Below, one piece after another: positions 35,069 to 43,885 of a DNA stretch of 64,000 nucleotides. This stretch comes from Komarekiella delphini-convector SJRDD-AB1 (GTDB lineage: Bacteria; Cyanobacteriota; Cyanobacteriia; Cyanobacteriales; Nostocaceae). Under the pieces are notes generated by a model that saw only the letters and a program-made list of their open reading frames with translations, made no database searches and was not told where the DNA came from. The stretch covers positions 124,671 to 188,670 of the forward strand of contig NZ_VJXY01000010.1 of the NCBI RefSeq assembly GCF_014831675.1, in the 5' to 3' direction. Positions within the stretch are counted from its first letter, which is position 1. Every line of letters begins with the position of its first letter. The position numbers and the translations under genes are program-made.

Positions 35069-38000
35069 CTATTCGTGTAAAACTTGCTGTAAGCTAGTTT
35101 GCGGGTGGCTATGACCATCAATCAGGTTCGCGATCGCGCGAATTAACTTAGCTGGCTCCACTGGCTTCGTGATATGCTGCTGAAATCCCGCAGCGATCGC
35201 CTGTTGATAATCAACCTCAGCAGCGTAAGCAGTTAGGGCGATCGCTGGCATTCCTCCCAAATCTGGTAGCATGGCTCTGATTTGACGCATCAGCATATAG
35301 CCATCTACGTCAGGCATGCCAATATCGCTTAACAGCAGATTTGGCTGGAACTGAGGTAGAGCGCGTAGTGCTTCCACAGCCGAAGCTACCTGGATTACCT
35401 CTGCACCAGACTGCTCTAAAATGAAAGCAATCAAATCTCGTGTATCATCCTCATCATCCACAAGCAGAACTTTCACCCCATTTAGATGCACAGAATCATC
35501 AGGTTGTCTACCAATCTCAAGGCTTTTGGAATTAATCTTCATTAGCGGTAGCATAACTGTAAAAGTTGCACCCTGTTCCTCACCTAAACTTTCTGCGTGA
35601 ACTGTGCCGCCATGCAGCTCTACGATGTGACGAACAATCGCTAATCCTAAGCCTAGTCCACCGAATTTCCTGGTAGTTGCGCCGTCAGCTTGGCGGAAGT
35701 AGTCAAATACATAGGGTAAAAAGTCAGGGCTAATTCCCTTACCTGTATCACGCACTTGCAGTTGAGCCTGAGAACCAGAAGACGCTAAACTGATTTCTAC
35801 CTGTCCGCCTTGGGGTGTAAACTTAATAGCGTTGGAAAGTAGATTCCAGATGACTTGCTGTAAGCGATTGGAATCACCCGCCACGTGTCCTATGTGCGGT
35901 TCAAAGACAGTTTGCAGATTAATTGATTTGGCTTCAGCGGCTAGACGCATGGTTTCTATGGCCGCAGCGATCGCAGATGTCAGATTCACCGGACTCACAT
36001 TCAGGCTCAGTTTGCCTTGGAGAATGCGAGAGACATCCAGCAAATCTTCGATTAGTTGGGTTTGTAACTGGGCGTTACGCTCAATAGTTTCGAGGGCGCG
36101 ATCAGTGGTTACTTGATCATACTTTTTAGTTCGCAGTAACTTTGACCAGCCCAGGATGGGGTTTAGTGGCGTACGGAGTTCATGGGAGAGAACTGCCAAA
36201 AATTCATCTTTGATTCGATTAGCTTGGACTGATTGCTCTTTTTGTCGCTGTAACGAAGCCATGAGATCAGCGCGTTCCAGAGCGATCGCCACCTGATCTG
36301 AGGTTGCTTGCAGCAGGGCAATTTCTTCTGGGGTAAAGTGGGTACGGGTGCGGCTGGCAAAGGAGAGTACGCCAAGCAACTTTCCTTGAGCAATTAACGG
36401 TTGACCTGCATAGGCTGTGATATTTAAAGAGTAGAGGATGTGTGCTCTTGGATGGGTAGAGTGCAGCACATCGTTGACGACAATTTGACGTTTTTCCTCT
36501 GCCACCACTCCGCACATTCCCTCATTAAATTCCAAGTATTCAATTGCTTGAAATACTTGCTCAGTGATGCCACTGTAAGCTACTAACCGCAGTTTTTGCT
36601 TATTCTCGTGCGTATCGATGAGATAGTGAAAGTAAAAATCCAAATCCATCTGCGCCGAGAGTTTACTAAACAAGCTGTTCATTAAATCTAACGGACGCTC
36701 TGTTGAAAGCAGATCACTGGCTGTTTCAGAAAGAAGCTTGAGTCGTTCACTGCGCTCTTGCAAGGCTTGCTCTGCAAGCTGACGTTCCCGAAGGGCGTGT
36801 TCACGTTCGGTGATGTCAACTGCCACTCCTCCCACTAAGTGATGCCCAGACGTATCGGCAACTGGAAACTGATATACCAAAAATTCGCCAAGTGTGCCAT
36901 CTGTGCGTGGGGCCGACTCCATTGCCTCAACGACTTGATTTGTCTCGACAACCATTTTAATGTTATCGAGAAACGGCTGAGCGATTTGAGCAGGGTATAG
37001 CTCAAAGATATTTTTGCCGATCGCCTTGTTTGTTGATAAATTTAATGTCCGAAAATAAGTTTGATTCAGGTAGAGTACACGCCCATCTCCATCTGTAATC
37101 CAGGCGGCAGCTGGACTATTGTCCATAAAAGCTTGAAATCTCTCTTCACTTTGGCGCAGCGCTTTTTCAATATGCTTGCGTTCGCTAATATCAAGAATGA
37201 ATGCAACTGATTTGTGCTTAGCTTCTCCTAACAAGGAGTAGCCAACTACAACCGACACATGAGAACCATCCGGGCGAATATATTCCTTCTCATAAGGAGT
37301 ACAAGCTCCCTTAGCCTTGGCTTCGGCGATCGCTAGTTCATCTAAATAAAGGTACTCAGGGGGCGTCATATCAATCCAGCGTAGTCTACCTGCTTGGAGA
37401 TCCTCACGGGTATAACCAACAATTCGCAAGAATTCATCATTGGCTTGACTGATGCCACCATCTACATCACCAAAGAGAATTCCCACAACATTCGCTTCCA
37501 CAAAACTCCTGAGCTGCTCCTCACTAGCTTGAACCGCTGCTTCTGCTTGTTTGCGAGCTGTGATATTTATTATGCTCACCAATACACTGTCAAAATTAGC
37601 AGTTGGCGACGGAAATGTGATTGTAAACAGGATGTTAAGGCGCTCTCCTTGAAGAGTTTGCAGAATTGTTTCCGATTCAAAGTAAGTATCGCCATTAGTA
37701 ATAGCTAAGAGTTCTTTGGCAAACACCTCTAGAGTTTCTGGTACAAATATTTGGTGAAGCGAAGCCAGAAGGTCGTTTTTTTCTTGAGCGCCAAACATTC
37801 GCATCGCTGCATTGTTTGTGTTGACAATTCTGACCATGCCAACTGCTTGTTGAATGAACTCAGGGTGTTCAGCAAAAAAGGTGCAAAAATTCTGGACGCC
37901 TTGCGCTTTTAAATTATCAAGTGCGGCTTTGACAAGAGAAAAATCTTGTTCAAAAATCGACACACCTGTGGCTTCAAAGATATAGCGGTATTTTTTCTCC

Positions 38001-39175
38001 TGTTCTTGAAGCGCCGCTTCTACCTGTTTGCGTTCACTGATATCTGTGGTGCTGCCAACTACGCGTATCGGTTGTCCATCAGCATCTCGCTGCACTACTA
38101 GCCCTTGATCTAGCACATAAATGTATTGATTTTCCTTGTTGCGAACTCGATACTCACTGACATAGCGATCGCTATTTGCCAAAACCACAGCTGCATCGTT
38201 CTGTATCTGCTGTAAATCCTTTGGATGGACAAGTTCACTCCACCAATTACTAGTTGGCTCAGCTTCGGCGAGGGAATAGCCCAAAATTCGCGTTAAACCT
38301 TCGGTTCTTTCAACGTTATTTTGCTCTAGATTCCAGTCATAGATTAGACAATTGACCGCTGCGGCTGCCAACTCAAAACGCTCGTTAGCTAACCTCAAGC
38401 GCTCCTCTTTCTCTTGCAAGGTTTGTTCTGTTAATTTGCGATCGCTCAAATCAATAACAAAGCCAATGAAAGTTTCTTGAGTGTCTCTTACAAAAGCAGA
38501 ACCGACTAGAACAGGAACGCGAGAGCCATCTTTGCGAATGTATTCTTTTTCAAAAGGCTGGCATATACCGAGAGTTTTGAGTTCTTGCACTGAACTCTCA
38601 CTCAAATGAAGATATTCAGGTGGGGTGATCTCGCGCCAGTTCAGGCGATGAGTGCATAAATCTTCTTGCGTGTAGCCGACCATTTTCAAAAAGGCATCAT
38701 TTGCTTCAAGGATCGAGCCGTTGATATCGGTGACGATAACCCCAATGATGTTAGATTCTAGCAGTCGGCTAAATCGCATTTTGCTGTTTTGCAGCAACTT
38801 CAAGCTTGTCTCTGCCTTGCGTCTAGCAGTTCGCAACTCAGAGGAAAGTACAGTAATTAGAAAGGATACTAGGGAAAACGTGGTTAATCGTACTAAGATG
38901 CTCAAGCTAACAATCTCAAACGCGTAGACTGGCTCGATCAAAAAGTAAAAGACCACTAAAGCAGATAGAGCGATCGCTAACACTCCCGGAACTATGCCGC
39001 CATACCAGGCACTAACTGCCACAGCAGCATAAAATAATGTAAATACACTCGGCTCAAGGGCTGGCTGTAATAGTGGCGTCAGCAATAGCGCCGCTGTTAC
39101 GGACAGAATCATTACACCATAGGTTAGTAACCGAGAGCGGATCATCAACATTTTTTCGGGTGCTGTTAGCGTCAT
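35069..39175 (-). CDS. Large hybrid sensor histidine kinase (DUF4118-PAS x5-GAF-HK-REC)
   Basis: A 1368-residue two-component protein. Four N-terminal membrane segments (about 10-115) resemble the DUF4118 module of KdpD. Five PAS-type domains cover about 130-790; the first and fourth (WREITPPEYLHL and WIDMTPPEYLYL) are near copies. A GAF domain lies at about 815-970. The phosphoacceptor is H998 in LSHELRTPLN, the ATPase domain spans about 1100-1210, and a receiver has D1284 in SDIGMPD. The signal is unknown. It starts one base after the HTH gene stop. Confidence 0.92.
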   Translation of the reverse strand: MTLTAPEKMLMIRSRLLTYGVMILSVTAALLLTPLLQPALEPSVFTLFYAAVAVSAWYGGIVPGVLAIALSALVVFYFLIEPVYAFEIVSLSILVRLTTFSLVSFLITVLSSELRTARRKAETSLKLLQNSKMRFSRLLESNIIGVIVTDINGSILEANDAFLKMVGYTQEDLCTHRLNWREITPPEYLHLSESSVQELKTLGICQPFEKEYIRKDGSRVPVLVGSAFVRDTQETFIGFVIDLSDRKLTEQTLQEKEERLRLANERFELAAAAVNCLIYDWNLEQNNVERTEGLTRILGYSLAEAEPTSNWWSELVHPKDLQQIQNDAAVVLANSDRYVSEYRVRNKENQYIYVLDQGLVVQRDADGQPIRVVGSTTDISERKQVEAALQEQEKKYRYIFEATGVSIFEQDFSLVKAALDNLKAQGVQNFCTFFAEHPEFIQQAVGMVRIVNTNNAAMRMFGAQEKNDLLASLHQIFVPETLEVFAKELLAITNGDTYFESETILQTLQGERLNILFTITFPSPTANFDSVLVSIINITARKQAEAAVQASEEQLRSFVEANVVGILFGDVDGGISQANDEFLRIVGYTREDLQAGRLRWIDMTPPEYLYLDELAIAEAKAKGACTPYEKEYIRPDGSHVSVVVGYSLLGEAKHKSVAFILDISERKHIEKALRQSEERFQAFMDNSPAAAWITDGDGRVLYLNQTYFRTLNLSTNKAIGKNIFELYPAQIAQPFLDNIKMVVETNQVVEAMESAPRTDGTLGEFLVYQFPVADTSGHHLVGGVAVDITEREHALRERQLAEQALQERSERLKLLSETASDLLSTERPLDLMNSLFSKLSAQMDLDFYFHYLIDTHENKQKLRLVAYSGITEQVFQAIEYLEFNEGMCGVVAEEKRQIVVNDVLHSTHPRAHILYSLNITAYAGQPLIAQGKLLGVLSFASRTRTHFTPEEIALLQATSDQVAIALERADLMASLQRQKEQSVQANRIKDEFLAVLSHELRTPLNPILGWSKLLRTKKYDQVTTDRALETIERNAQLQTQLIEDLLDVSRILQGKLSLNVSPVNLTSAIAAAIETMRLAAEAKSINLQTVFEPHIGHVAGDSNRLQQVIWNLLSNAIKFTPQGGQVEISLASSGSQAQLQVRDTGKGISPDFLPYVFDYFRQADGATTRKFGGLGLGLAIVRHIVELHGGTVHAESLGEEQGATFTVMLPLMKINSKSLEIGRQPDDSVHLNGVKVLLVDDEDDTRDLIAFILEQSGAEVIQVASAVEALRALPQFQPNLLLSDIGMPDVDGYMLMRQIRAMLPDLGGMPAIALTAYAAEVDYQQAIAAGFQQHITKPVEPAKLIRAIANLIDGHSHPQTSLQQVLHE

Positions 39176-39176
39176 T

Positions 39177-39431
39177 TCAGAAGTTCTCCCTCTGCTCCGC
39201 TTGTGATCGATACTGCCTCAGTAGTGTTTTGCCTGGTTCACCCATCTTCTGTAACATTTCTTCTATTAGCTTTAGTGCCATTTGTGATGGCATGGCATAT
39301 CCGTTTTCCCAGCGATTGACTGTTCGCAGCGAAACGCCTAACTTAGCTGCAAACTTTTCTTGAGACAGATCGAGTTGCTGCCGAAGTTCACGGATTAAAT
39401 CTGAGGTTTTGAGCGGCTTTTTTAATTCCAT
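39177..39431 (-). CDS. Small XRE-type HTH regulator upstream of the hybrid kinase
   Basis: An 84-residue protein with one helix-turn-helix domain: LRQQLDLSQEKFAAKLGVSL, RTVNRWENGYAMPSQMALKL at about residues 17-57. The short C-terminal tail is basic. It ends one base before the kinase start, so both come from one mRNA. It lacks a receiver, so any signal from the kinase's REC to it would be indirect. It may regulate its own operon. Confidence 0.85.
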   Translation of the reverse strand: MELKKPLKTSDLIRELRQQLDLSQEKFAAKLGVSLRTVNRWENGYAMPSQMALKLIEEMLQKMGEPGKTLLRQYRSQAEQRENF

Positions 39432-39700
39432 AGTAGGAATAATAGGACAAGTGTCGCGTCATTTGTCTCCAGCTTGGGGAAGAATTTGTGTAGTGTTGCG
39501 AAGACTTATTGAGGACATCACTGTATATTTAGGTTTTAACTAACACTTTGCCTTTCTAGTTTTTACCAAAATATCATCGCTTTTGGCAAAAAATACCTGA
39601 TTTTTTAATTTTTGCAATTTATCTAGTTGTGCAGATATGTAGTTAATTTTACTCCTAGGGCAGGATGGCAATGGCAAAGCGATAAAGCTAGGATATGTTT

Positions 39701-39875
39701 TTAACAGTTAACAGTAAACGGTAAACAGTAAACATAATTGGGTTTAAGGGTAAGCATTATAGTGGCGCTCACTTGCAACTGAAAACTAATAACCCAAAGC
39801 CGATTAGTAGCAGGAGCTATCTGGCGGGTTGAAATCCCCCAACTGTTTACTGTTTACTGTTCACTGTTTACTGAT
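39701..39875. repeat. STRR-bordered dispersed repeat family 1, copy C
   Basis: A complete copy: AGTAAACGGTAAACAGTAAA, ATAATTGGGTTTAAGGG, CTTGCAACTGAAAACTAATA, ACCCAAAGCCGATTAGTAGC, GCTATCTGGCGGGTTGAAAT, then CTGTTTACTGTTTACTGTTC. TTGGGTT and AACCCAA, and CTAAT and ATTAG, can pair, so a folded RNA or hairpin is possible. Confidence 0.8.
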
Positions 39876-40254
39876 TTAAATGTTGTAATTAATCAACAAT
39901 CGGAAAAACTCCTAAACACTCAACGAGAAAAAGCTTCAGGTGAAAACTAATAACCCAAAGCCGACTAGTAGCAGGAGCTATCTGGCGGGTTGAAATCCCC
40001 CAACTGTTTACTGTTTACTGTTTACTGATTTAAATGTTGTAATTAATCAACAATCGGAAAAACTCCTAAACACTCAACGAGAAAAAGCTTCAGGTGAAAA
40101 CTAATAACCCAAAGCCGATTAGTAGCAGGAGCTATCTGGCGGGTTGAAATCCCCCACTGTTTACTGTTTACTGTTCACTGTTTACTGATTTAAATGTTGT
40201 GATTAATCAACAATCGGAAAAAATCCTAAACACTCAACGAGAAAAAGCTTCGGG
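39780..40254. repeat. Three tandem units joining repeat C to the acyltransferase 5' end
   Basis: Units of 161, 154 and 160 bp begin at 39780, 39941 and 40095. Each contains the right half of repeat family 1 plus ATTAATCAACAATCGGAAAA through GAGAAAAAGCTTC, which are the first codons of the acyltransferase gene. Only the last unit has the GTG start; the earlier two have GTA there. Length differences come from heptamer number. Confidence 0.85.
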
Positions 40255-41236
40255 TGAAGGCTATAAATTTAGTTGGTTTGATTGGTTCTGTATCTGGTAT
40301 CCTCCAGGCTGGTTGATTTTATTCAACCGCCACTGGCAACACTATCACGCTGATCCAGATGGTTGGAATTGGTTAGAATATGGATTATTTTTAATTCCTG
40401 GTGGATTTTATCTAGCATTGCTGATGCGTTGGTTGCGTCTTGGTTGTCGTTCACCAAGAACAGAAGTGGGAGAATTTAATCCCAAATATCAACAAGCATT
40501 TCGTGAAGAAGTTCTTGGTTTTATAGTTAAATATTATTTTCGTGGGGAATTGCAACAAATTGATAACTTGCCGCAAACAGGTTCGATGATTGTGGCGATG
40601 AATCATGCAGGGATGTGTTTTCCTTGGGACTTTTTGACCTTGGGTTATCTATTAGGCACACGAGGCTGGGTAGTACAACCTTTAGCAGGAGTATCATTAT
40701 TTGAGCATCCTTGGGTGATTTGGTGGCTACCACCCAAATGGTCACAGGTTTTGGGTGCTGTGCGAGCAGAGTTAGGTGATTTTGAAAAGGCGATCGCAAC
40801 TAACACCCAAGGTAAAATTCTTTTATATGCACCCGAAGGTTTACGCGGGCCTCTTAAAGGTTGGAGAAGACGTTATCATCTGCAAAAATTCGATGTCAGC
40901 TTTATTCAACTGAGCGATCGCTATCACATTCCTATTCTCCCAGTTGTTTGCATTGGTAGTGAAGCTTTACATCCTTGGACATTTAACCTCAAAAAGTTGC
41001 AGAGATTATTTAAATTACCATTCTTGCCATTCTCGCCTTTGATGCTGATCTTACTTTTGTTTCCCTCAATGGGAGTTTGGGCAATGAGATCACGTCTACG
41101 CTACTTTATTCAACCTTTTGAAAAGGATATTAATTCAACTAAAGGGCGTGCAGCAGCTTATCGGCAGGCACAACAATTACAGGAAAAACTGCAACTTCAA
41201 CTTAATCATTTACTTGGGAAACCTACGAAGCGCTGA
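40199..41236 (+). CDS. Lysophospholipid acyltransferase family protein
   Basis: A 345-residue membrane-associated acyltransferase of the PlsC superfamily. The motif appears as MNHAGMCFPWDFLTLG near residue 133 (NHxxxxPWD type), and block III as LLYAPEGLRGPLKG near 203. Membrane segments lie near 55-75 and 285-300. The start is GTG 40199, because ATG 40194 is followed by a stop two codons later. The first 19 codons are also found in two tandem partial copies upstream. The 3' end overlaps the convergent Uma2 gene by 31 bp. Confidence 0.82.
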   Translation: MINQQSEKILNTQREKASGEGYKFSWFDWFCIWYPPGWLILFNRHWQHYHADPDGWNWLEYGLFLIPGGFYLALLMRWLRLGCRSPRTEVGEFNPKYQQAFREEVLGFIVKYYFRGELQQIDNLPQTGSMIVAMNHAGMCFPWDFLTLGYLLGTRGWVVQPLAGVSLFEHPWVIWWLPPKWSQVLGAVRAELGDFEKAIATNTQGKILLYAPEGLRGPLKGWRRRYHLQKFDVSFIQLSDRYHIPILPVVCIGSEALHPWTFNLKKLQRLFKLPFLPFSPLMLILLLFPSMGVWAMRSRLRYFIQPFEKDINSTKGRAAAYRQAQQLQEKLQLQLNHLLGKPTKR

Positions 41237-41802
41237 ACTTGAACAAATATATCAGGAAACGCTAGGGGAGCAATAGTACTTGTCGTTAGTATTAGTTTAG
41301 TTGTGTATTGTCCATTTTTTAAGTCTCGAAATACTTGCAACTGAGCAGTTTTAAGATTAACAACCCAATATTCAGCAATGCCTGCTTGGGCGTAAATGTC
41401 TTTTTTCTCACCTAAGTCTTTACTCAGTGTGGCCTTAGAGAATTCGATAATCCAGAAGATGTCTTCGGGGTAAGGATGGTGTTCTAAGTATACCTCGCCT
41501 AAAGGTTTGACAATGGCAACATCAGGAACGGGTTCTGAGTTATTGAGGAGAGTGATGGGTTTAGCATCACGGATTTTTGCCCGTTCACCGAGTAGTGTTC
41601 GCAGATAATCTGCTGCTTCTGTGTTGTAGTAGGCGTAAGGTTCTCGTTCTGGGGGCATAACGATCAGTTCTCCACGCCATAGTTCAATGGGCTGATCCTC
41701 AAAAATGCCAGCTTCTATTGCTCGGTGATAGCGTTCAATTGTCCATTTGTAGGTAGTTACAGTCATGACACTTGGTTTAGCCTTTGTTCTACCACTAGAC
41801 AA
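41206..41802 (-). CDS. Uma2 family (DUF820) putative endonuclease
   Basis: A 198-residue protein of a family strongly expanded in cyanobacteria, with a restriction-endonuclease-like fold. The acidic core is visible: PVPDVAIVKP near 93, then EDIFWIIEFSKATLSKDLGE with D-E-K-like residues, and KKDIYAQAGIAEYWVVNLK. The biological role is unknown. It is convergent with, and overlaps by 31 bp, the acyltransferase gene. Confidence 0.85.
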   Translation of the reverse strand: MSSGRTKAKPSVMTVTTYKWTIERYHRAIEAGIFEDQPIELWRGELIVMPPEREPYAYYNTEAADYLRTLLGERAKIRDAKPITLLNNSEPVPDVAIVKPLGEVYLEHHPYPEDIFWIIEFSKATLSKDLGEKKDIYAQAGIAEYWVVNLKTAQLQVFRDLKNGQYTTKLILTTSTIAPLAFPDIFVQVQRFVGFPSK

Positions 41803-41856
41803 GAGGATTAGTTTGATTTTATTTTATAGGACAAATTCACCCAACTAGCGATCATA

Positions 41857-42573
41857 CTAAACTGACTCCACTGAGGAAGCGCCGAAGCGATAGCCTTTGC
41901 CGTATACAGTGTGAATCAATTGAGTTTCTCTACCCACCTCAATTTTACGGCGCAGTAGGCGAATTAATGCCGCTATGACGTTGCTACTGGGTTGCTCGTC
42001 ATCTTGCCACAAATTTTGCAAAATCTGGGCGTGAGTTAGCAGTTGTCCAGTGTTTTCCATAAAATATTGTAGTAGCTGGCTTTCTTTTTGCGATAGTTCA
42101 ATGATGCGTCCTTGACGATAAGCCACTTGATTTTCATAATCAAGTTCTAAATCCGCTACAGTCAGCCTTCCACTGATAGTGTCAAAGGTTTGGGAACCAG
42201 AACGACGCAACAAAGCACGGACTCGTGCTAGTAACTCCCGTAGTTCAAACGGTTTCACCAAGTAGTCGTCCGCACCAGCATCTAAACCTTCTACACGATC
42301 ATCTAGAGTATCTTTGGCTGTGAGAAACAGAACCGGAGTTGTTTTACCTTGGCGTCGCAATTCCTGACAAATCTCTAACCCCGTTTTTCCAGGCAGCATC
42401 CAATCTAAAATTAAGAGATCATAATTGCCTGCTTGTGCATGTTCGCTACCGCTTGTCCCATCATAGGCGGCATCCACACTATAACCCTCGCGACTTAACA
42501 AACGACTTAGGGGGCCAGTTAATTCAACTTCATCGTCAACTAATAAAATTCTCATGCTGCTTGTGGTAAGCAT
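41857..42573 (-). CDS. OmpR-family response regulator (RppA-like)
   Basis: A 238-residue regulator. The receiver has D57 as phosphoacceptor (LLILDWMLPGKTG), preceded by ILLVDDE and followed by the Lys in YLVKPFELREL. A winged-helix output domain covers about 130-230, ending LIHTVYGKGYRFG. The sequence is close to what is named RppA in Nostoc. No partner kinase gene is adjacent. ATG 42555 (MRILLVDDE) is an equally good start. Confidence 0.88.
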   Translation of the reverse strand: MLTTSSMRILLVDDEVELTGPLSRLLSREGYSVDAAYDGTSGSEHAQAGNYDLLILDWMLPGKTGLEICQELRRQGKTTPVLFLTAKDTLDDRVEGLDAGADDYLVKPFELRELLARVRALLRRSGSQTFDTISGRLTVADLELDYENQVAYRQGRIIELSQKESQLLQYFMENTGQLLTHAQILQNLWQDDEQPSSNVIAALIRLLRRKIEVGRETQLIHTVYGKGYRFGASSVESV

Positions 42574-42679
42574 ATAGAGATATTCTCATTAATGAACCGC
42601 GCCAGTCATCATCGTAACGGAAACCGCCAAGACGGTGACTGGACTCGTCGAAACGCCAACAAGGATACTAATAAAAAGT

Positions 42680-43354
42680 ATGTTGACAGTTGCATTGCCA
42701 AAAGGGGAACTACTTAAAAATAGCATCCGCCTGCTACAATCTGTAGGATTAGATTTTAGCGCCTTTTTAGATTCAGGAACTCGCCAACTACAAATTCCTG
42801 ATGCTACCGGACTTGCCAAAGGGCTGCTAGTACGAGCGCAGGATGTGCCAGTTTATGTAGAATATGGTCAGGCACAACTGGGTGTTGTTGGTTACGATGT
42901 GCTGCGAGAAAAACAGCCGCAAGTTGCACATTTGGTAGATTTGCAGTTTGGGCATTGTCGGATGTCGGTAGCGGTAAAAGCATCTAGTTCTTACCGATCG
43001 CCTTTAGATTTACTACCCCATGATCGAGTAGCTTCTAAATATGTAAATTGCGCTCGTGAATATTTCCATAGTTTAGATTTACCTGTAGAAATAGTACCAC
43101 TGTATGGTTCAGTAGAACTAGGGCCAATTACAGGCATGTCCGAGGCGATCGTCGATTTGGTTTCTACGGGGCGGACTTTGCGAGAAAATGGTTTGGTTGA
43201 GATTGCCACTTTGTATGAAAGTACAGCCCGATTAATTGCTCATCCTCTGAGTTATCGCCTGAATACGGGTAATCTCAGCGATTTAATTAGCAAGCTGCGA
43301 GAGGCGTCAACAGTAAACAGTAATCAGTCAACAGTAATCAGTAATCAGTCCTGA
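42680..43354 (+). CDS. hisG: ATP phosphoribosyltransferase, short form, with repeat-encoded tail
   Basis: About 224 residues from ATG 42680 ([12 protein letters not shown], the family start); an upstream in-frame ATG at 42635 adds 15 non-conserved residues. It catalyses the first step of histidine synthesis. The short form lacks the regulatory domain and needs HisZ, not seen here. [18 protein letters not shown] is the PRPP-binding block. Enzyme-like sequence ends near SKLREAS. The final [14 protein letters not shown] and the stop are encoded by the STRR border of repeat copy D. Confidence 0.9.
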   Translation: MLTVALPKGELLKNSIRLLQSVGLDFSAFLDSGTRQLQIPDATGLAKGLLVRAQDVPVYVEYGQAQLGVVGYDVLREKQPQVAHLVDLQFGHCRMSVAVKASSSYRSPLDLLPHDRVASKYVNCAREYFHSLDLPVEIVPLYGSVELGPITGMSEAIVDLVSTGRTLRENGLVEIATLYESTARLIAHPLSYRLNTGNLSDLISKLREASTVNSNQSTVISNQS

Positions 43355-43639
43355 TGGCGGATGGTGGTGAATTTATACCTGTTAGATAGCGCCTACCACT
43401 AATCGGCTTTGGGTTATTAGTTTTCAGTTGCAAGCGATCGCTCTTTTATATGATGTCCGCCAAATCAGCCATAATAAGCAGTTTGTAGTGGAGACTTCAG
43501 TCCCCAAAGTCAGGACTAAAGTCCTGACTACAAACGAACATTCTTACTCAGCTTGATTAATCGGACATGATATTAGTGGTTCTACTTAAACCCAATTATC
43601 TTGACTGATTACTGATTACTGTTAACTGTTTACTGTTAA
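43307..43639. repeat. STRR-bordered dispersed repeat family 1, copy D (inverted)
   Basis: In reverse orientation: AACAGTAATCAGTAATCAG, TAGATAGCGCCTACCACTAA, TCGGCTTTGGGTTATTAGTT and TTCAGTTGCAAGCGATCG are followed, after a nested element, by TTAAACCCAATTATCTTGAC and CTGATTACTG heptamers. The left border lies inside hisG. Confidence 0.8.
43451..43570. mobile_element. MITE nested in repeat copy D, TA-flanked
   Basis: Ends TGATGTCCGCCAAATCAGCC and, read inward, TCATGTCCGATTAATCAAGC are imperfect inverted repeats. TA flanks both ends, as for IS630/Tc1-mariner-type elements. Inside is a hairpin around TTTGTAGT...ACTACAAA with AGGACTAAAGTCCT. It has no coding capacity. Confidence 0.55.
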
Positions 43640-43885
43640 ATAGGACTACAGCGTTATAGCGATCGCATAGATACCGACAAATCTAGAATTGTTGATTTTT
43701 CAGTCTCAATAGCAAAACTGTATCCCGGTGTCAATGTACGTTAAACTTTTAGAACATAGACACAAAAAAAGTTTGAAAATCAAAAGGCAACTCTCGAAAC
43801 TCAGAATGTGGGTTGCGATTATGTATTGTTTTTCTTTTTACCAAACTTAAATAGACAGCATACTTTGATTTATTAATAAAAGTTA
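43640..43885. other. Upstream region of the photoreceptor kinase
   Basis: AT-rich, about 245 bp, with no coding frame. It probably holds the promoter of the three-gene sensory operon that starts at 43886. Confidence 0.35.
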
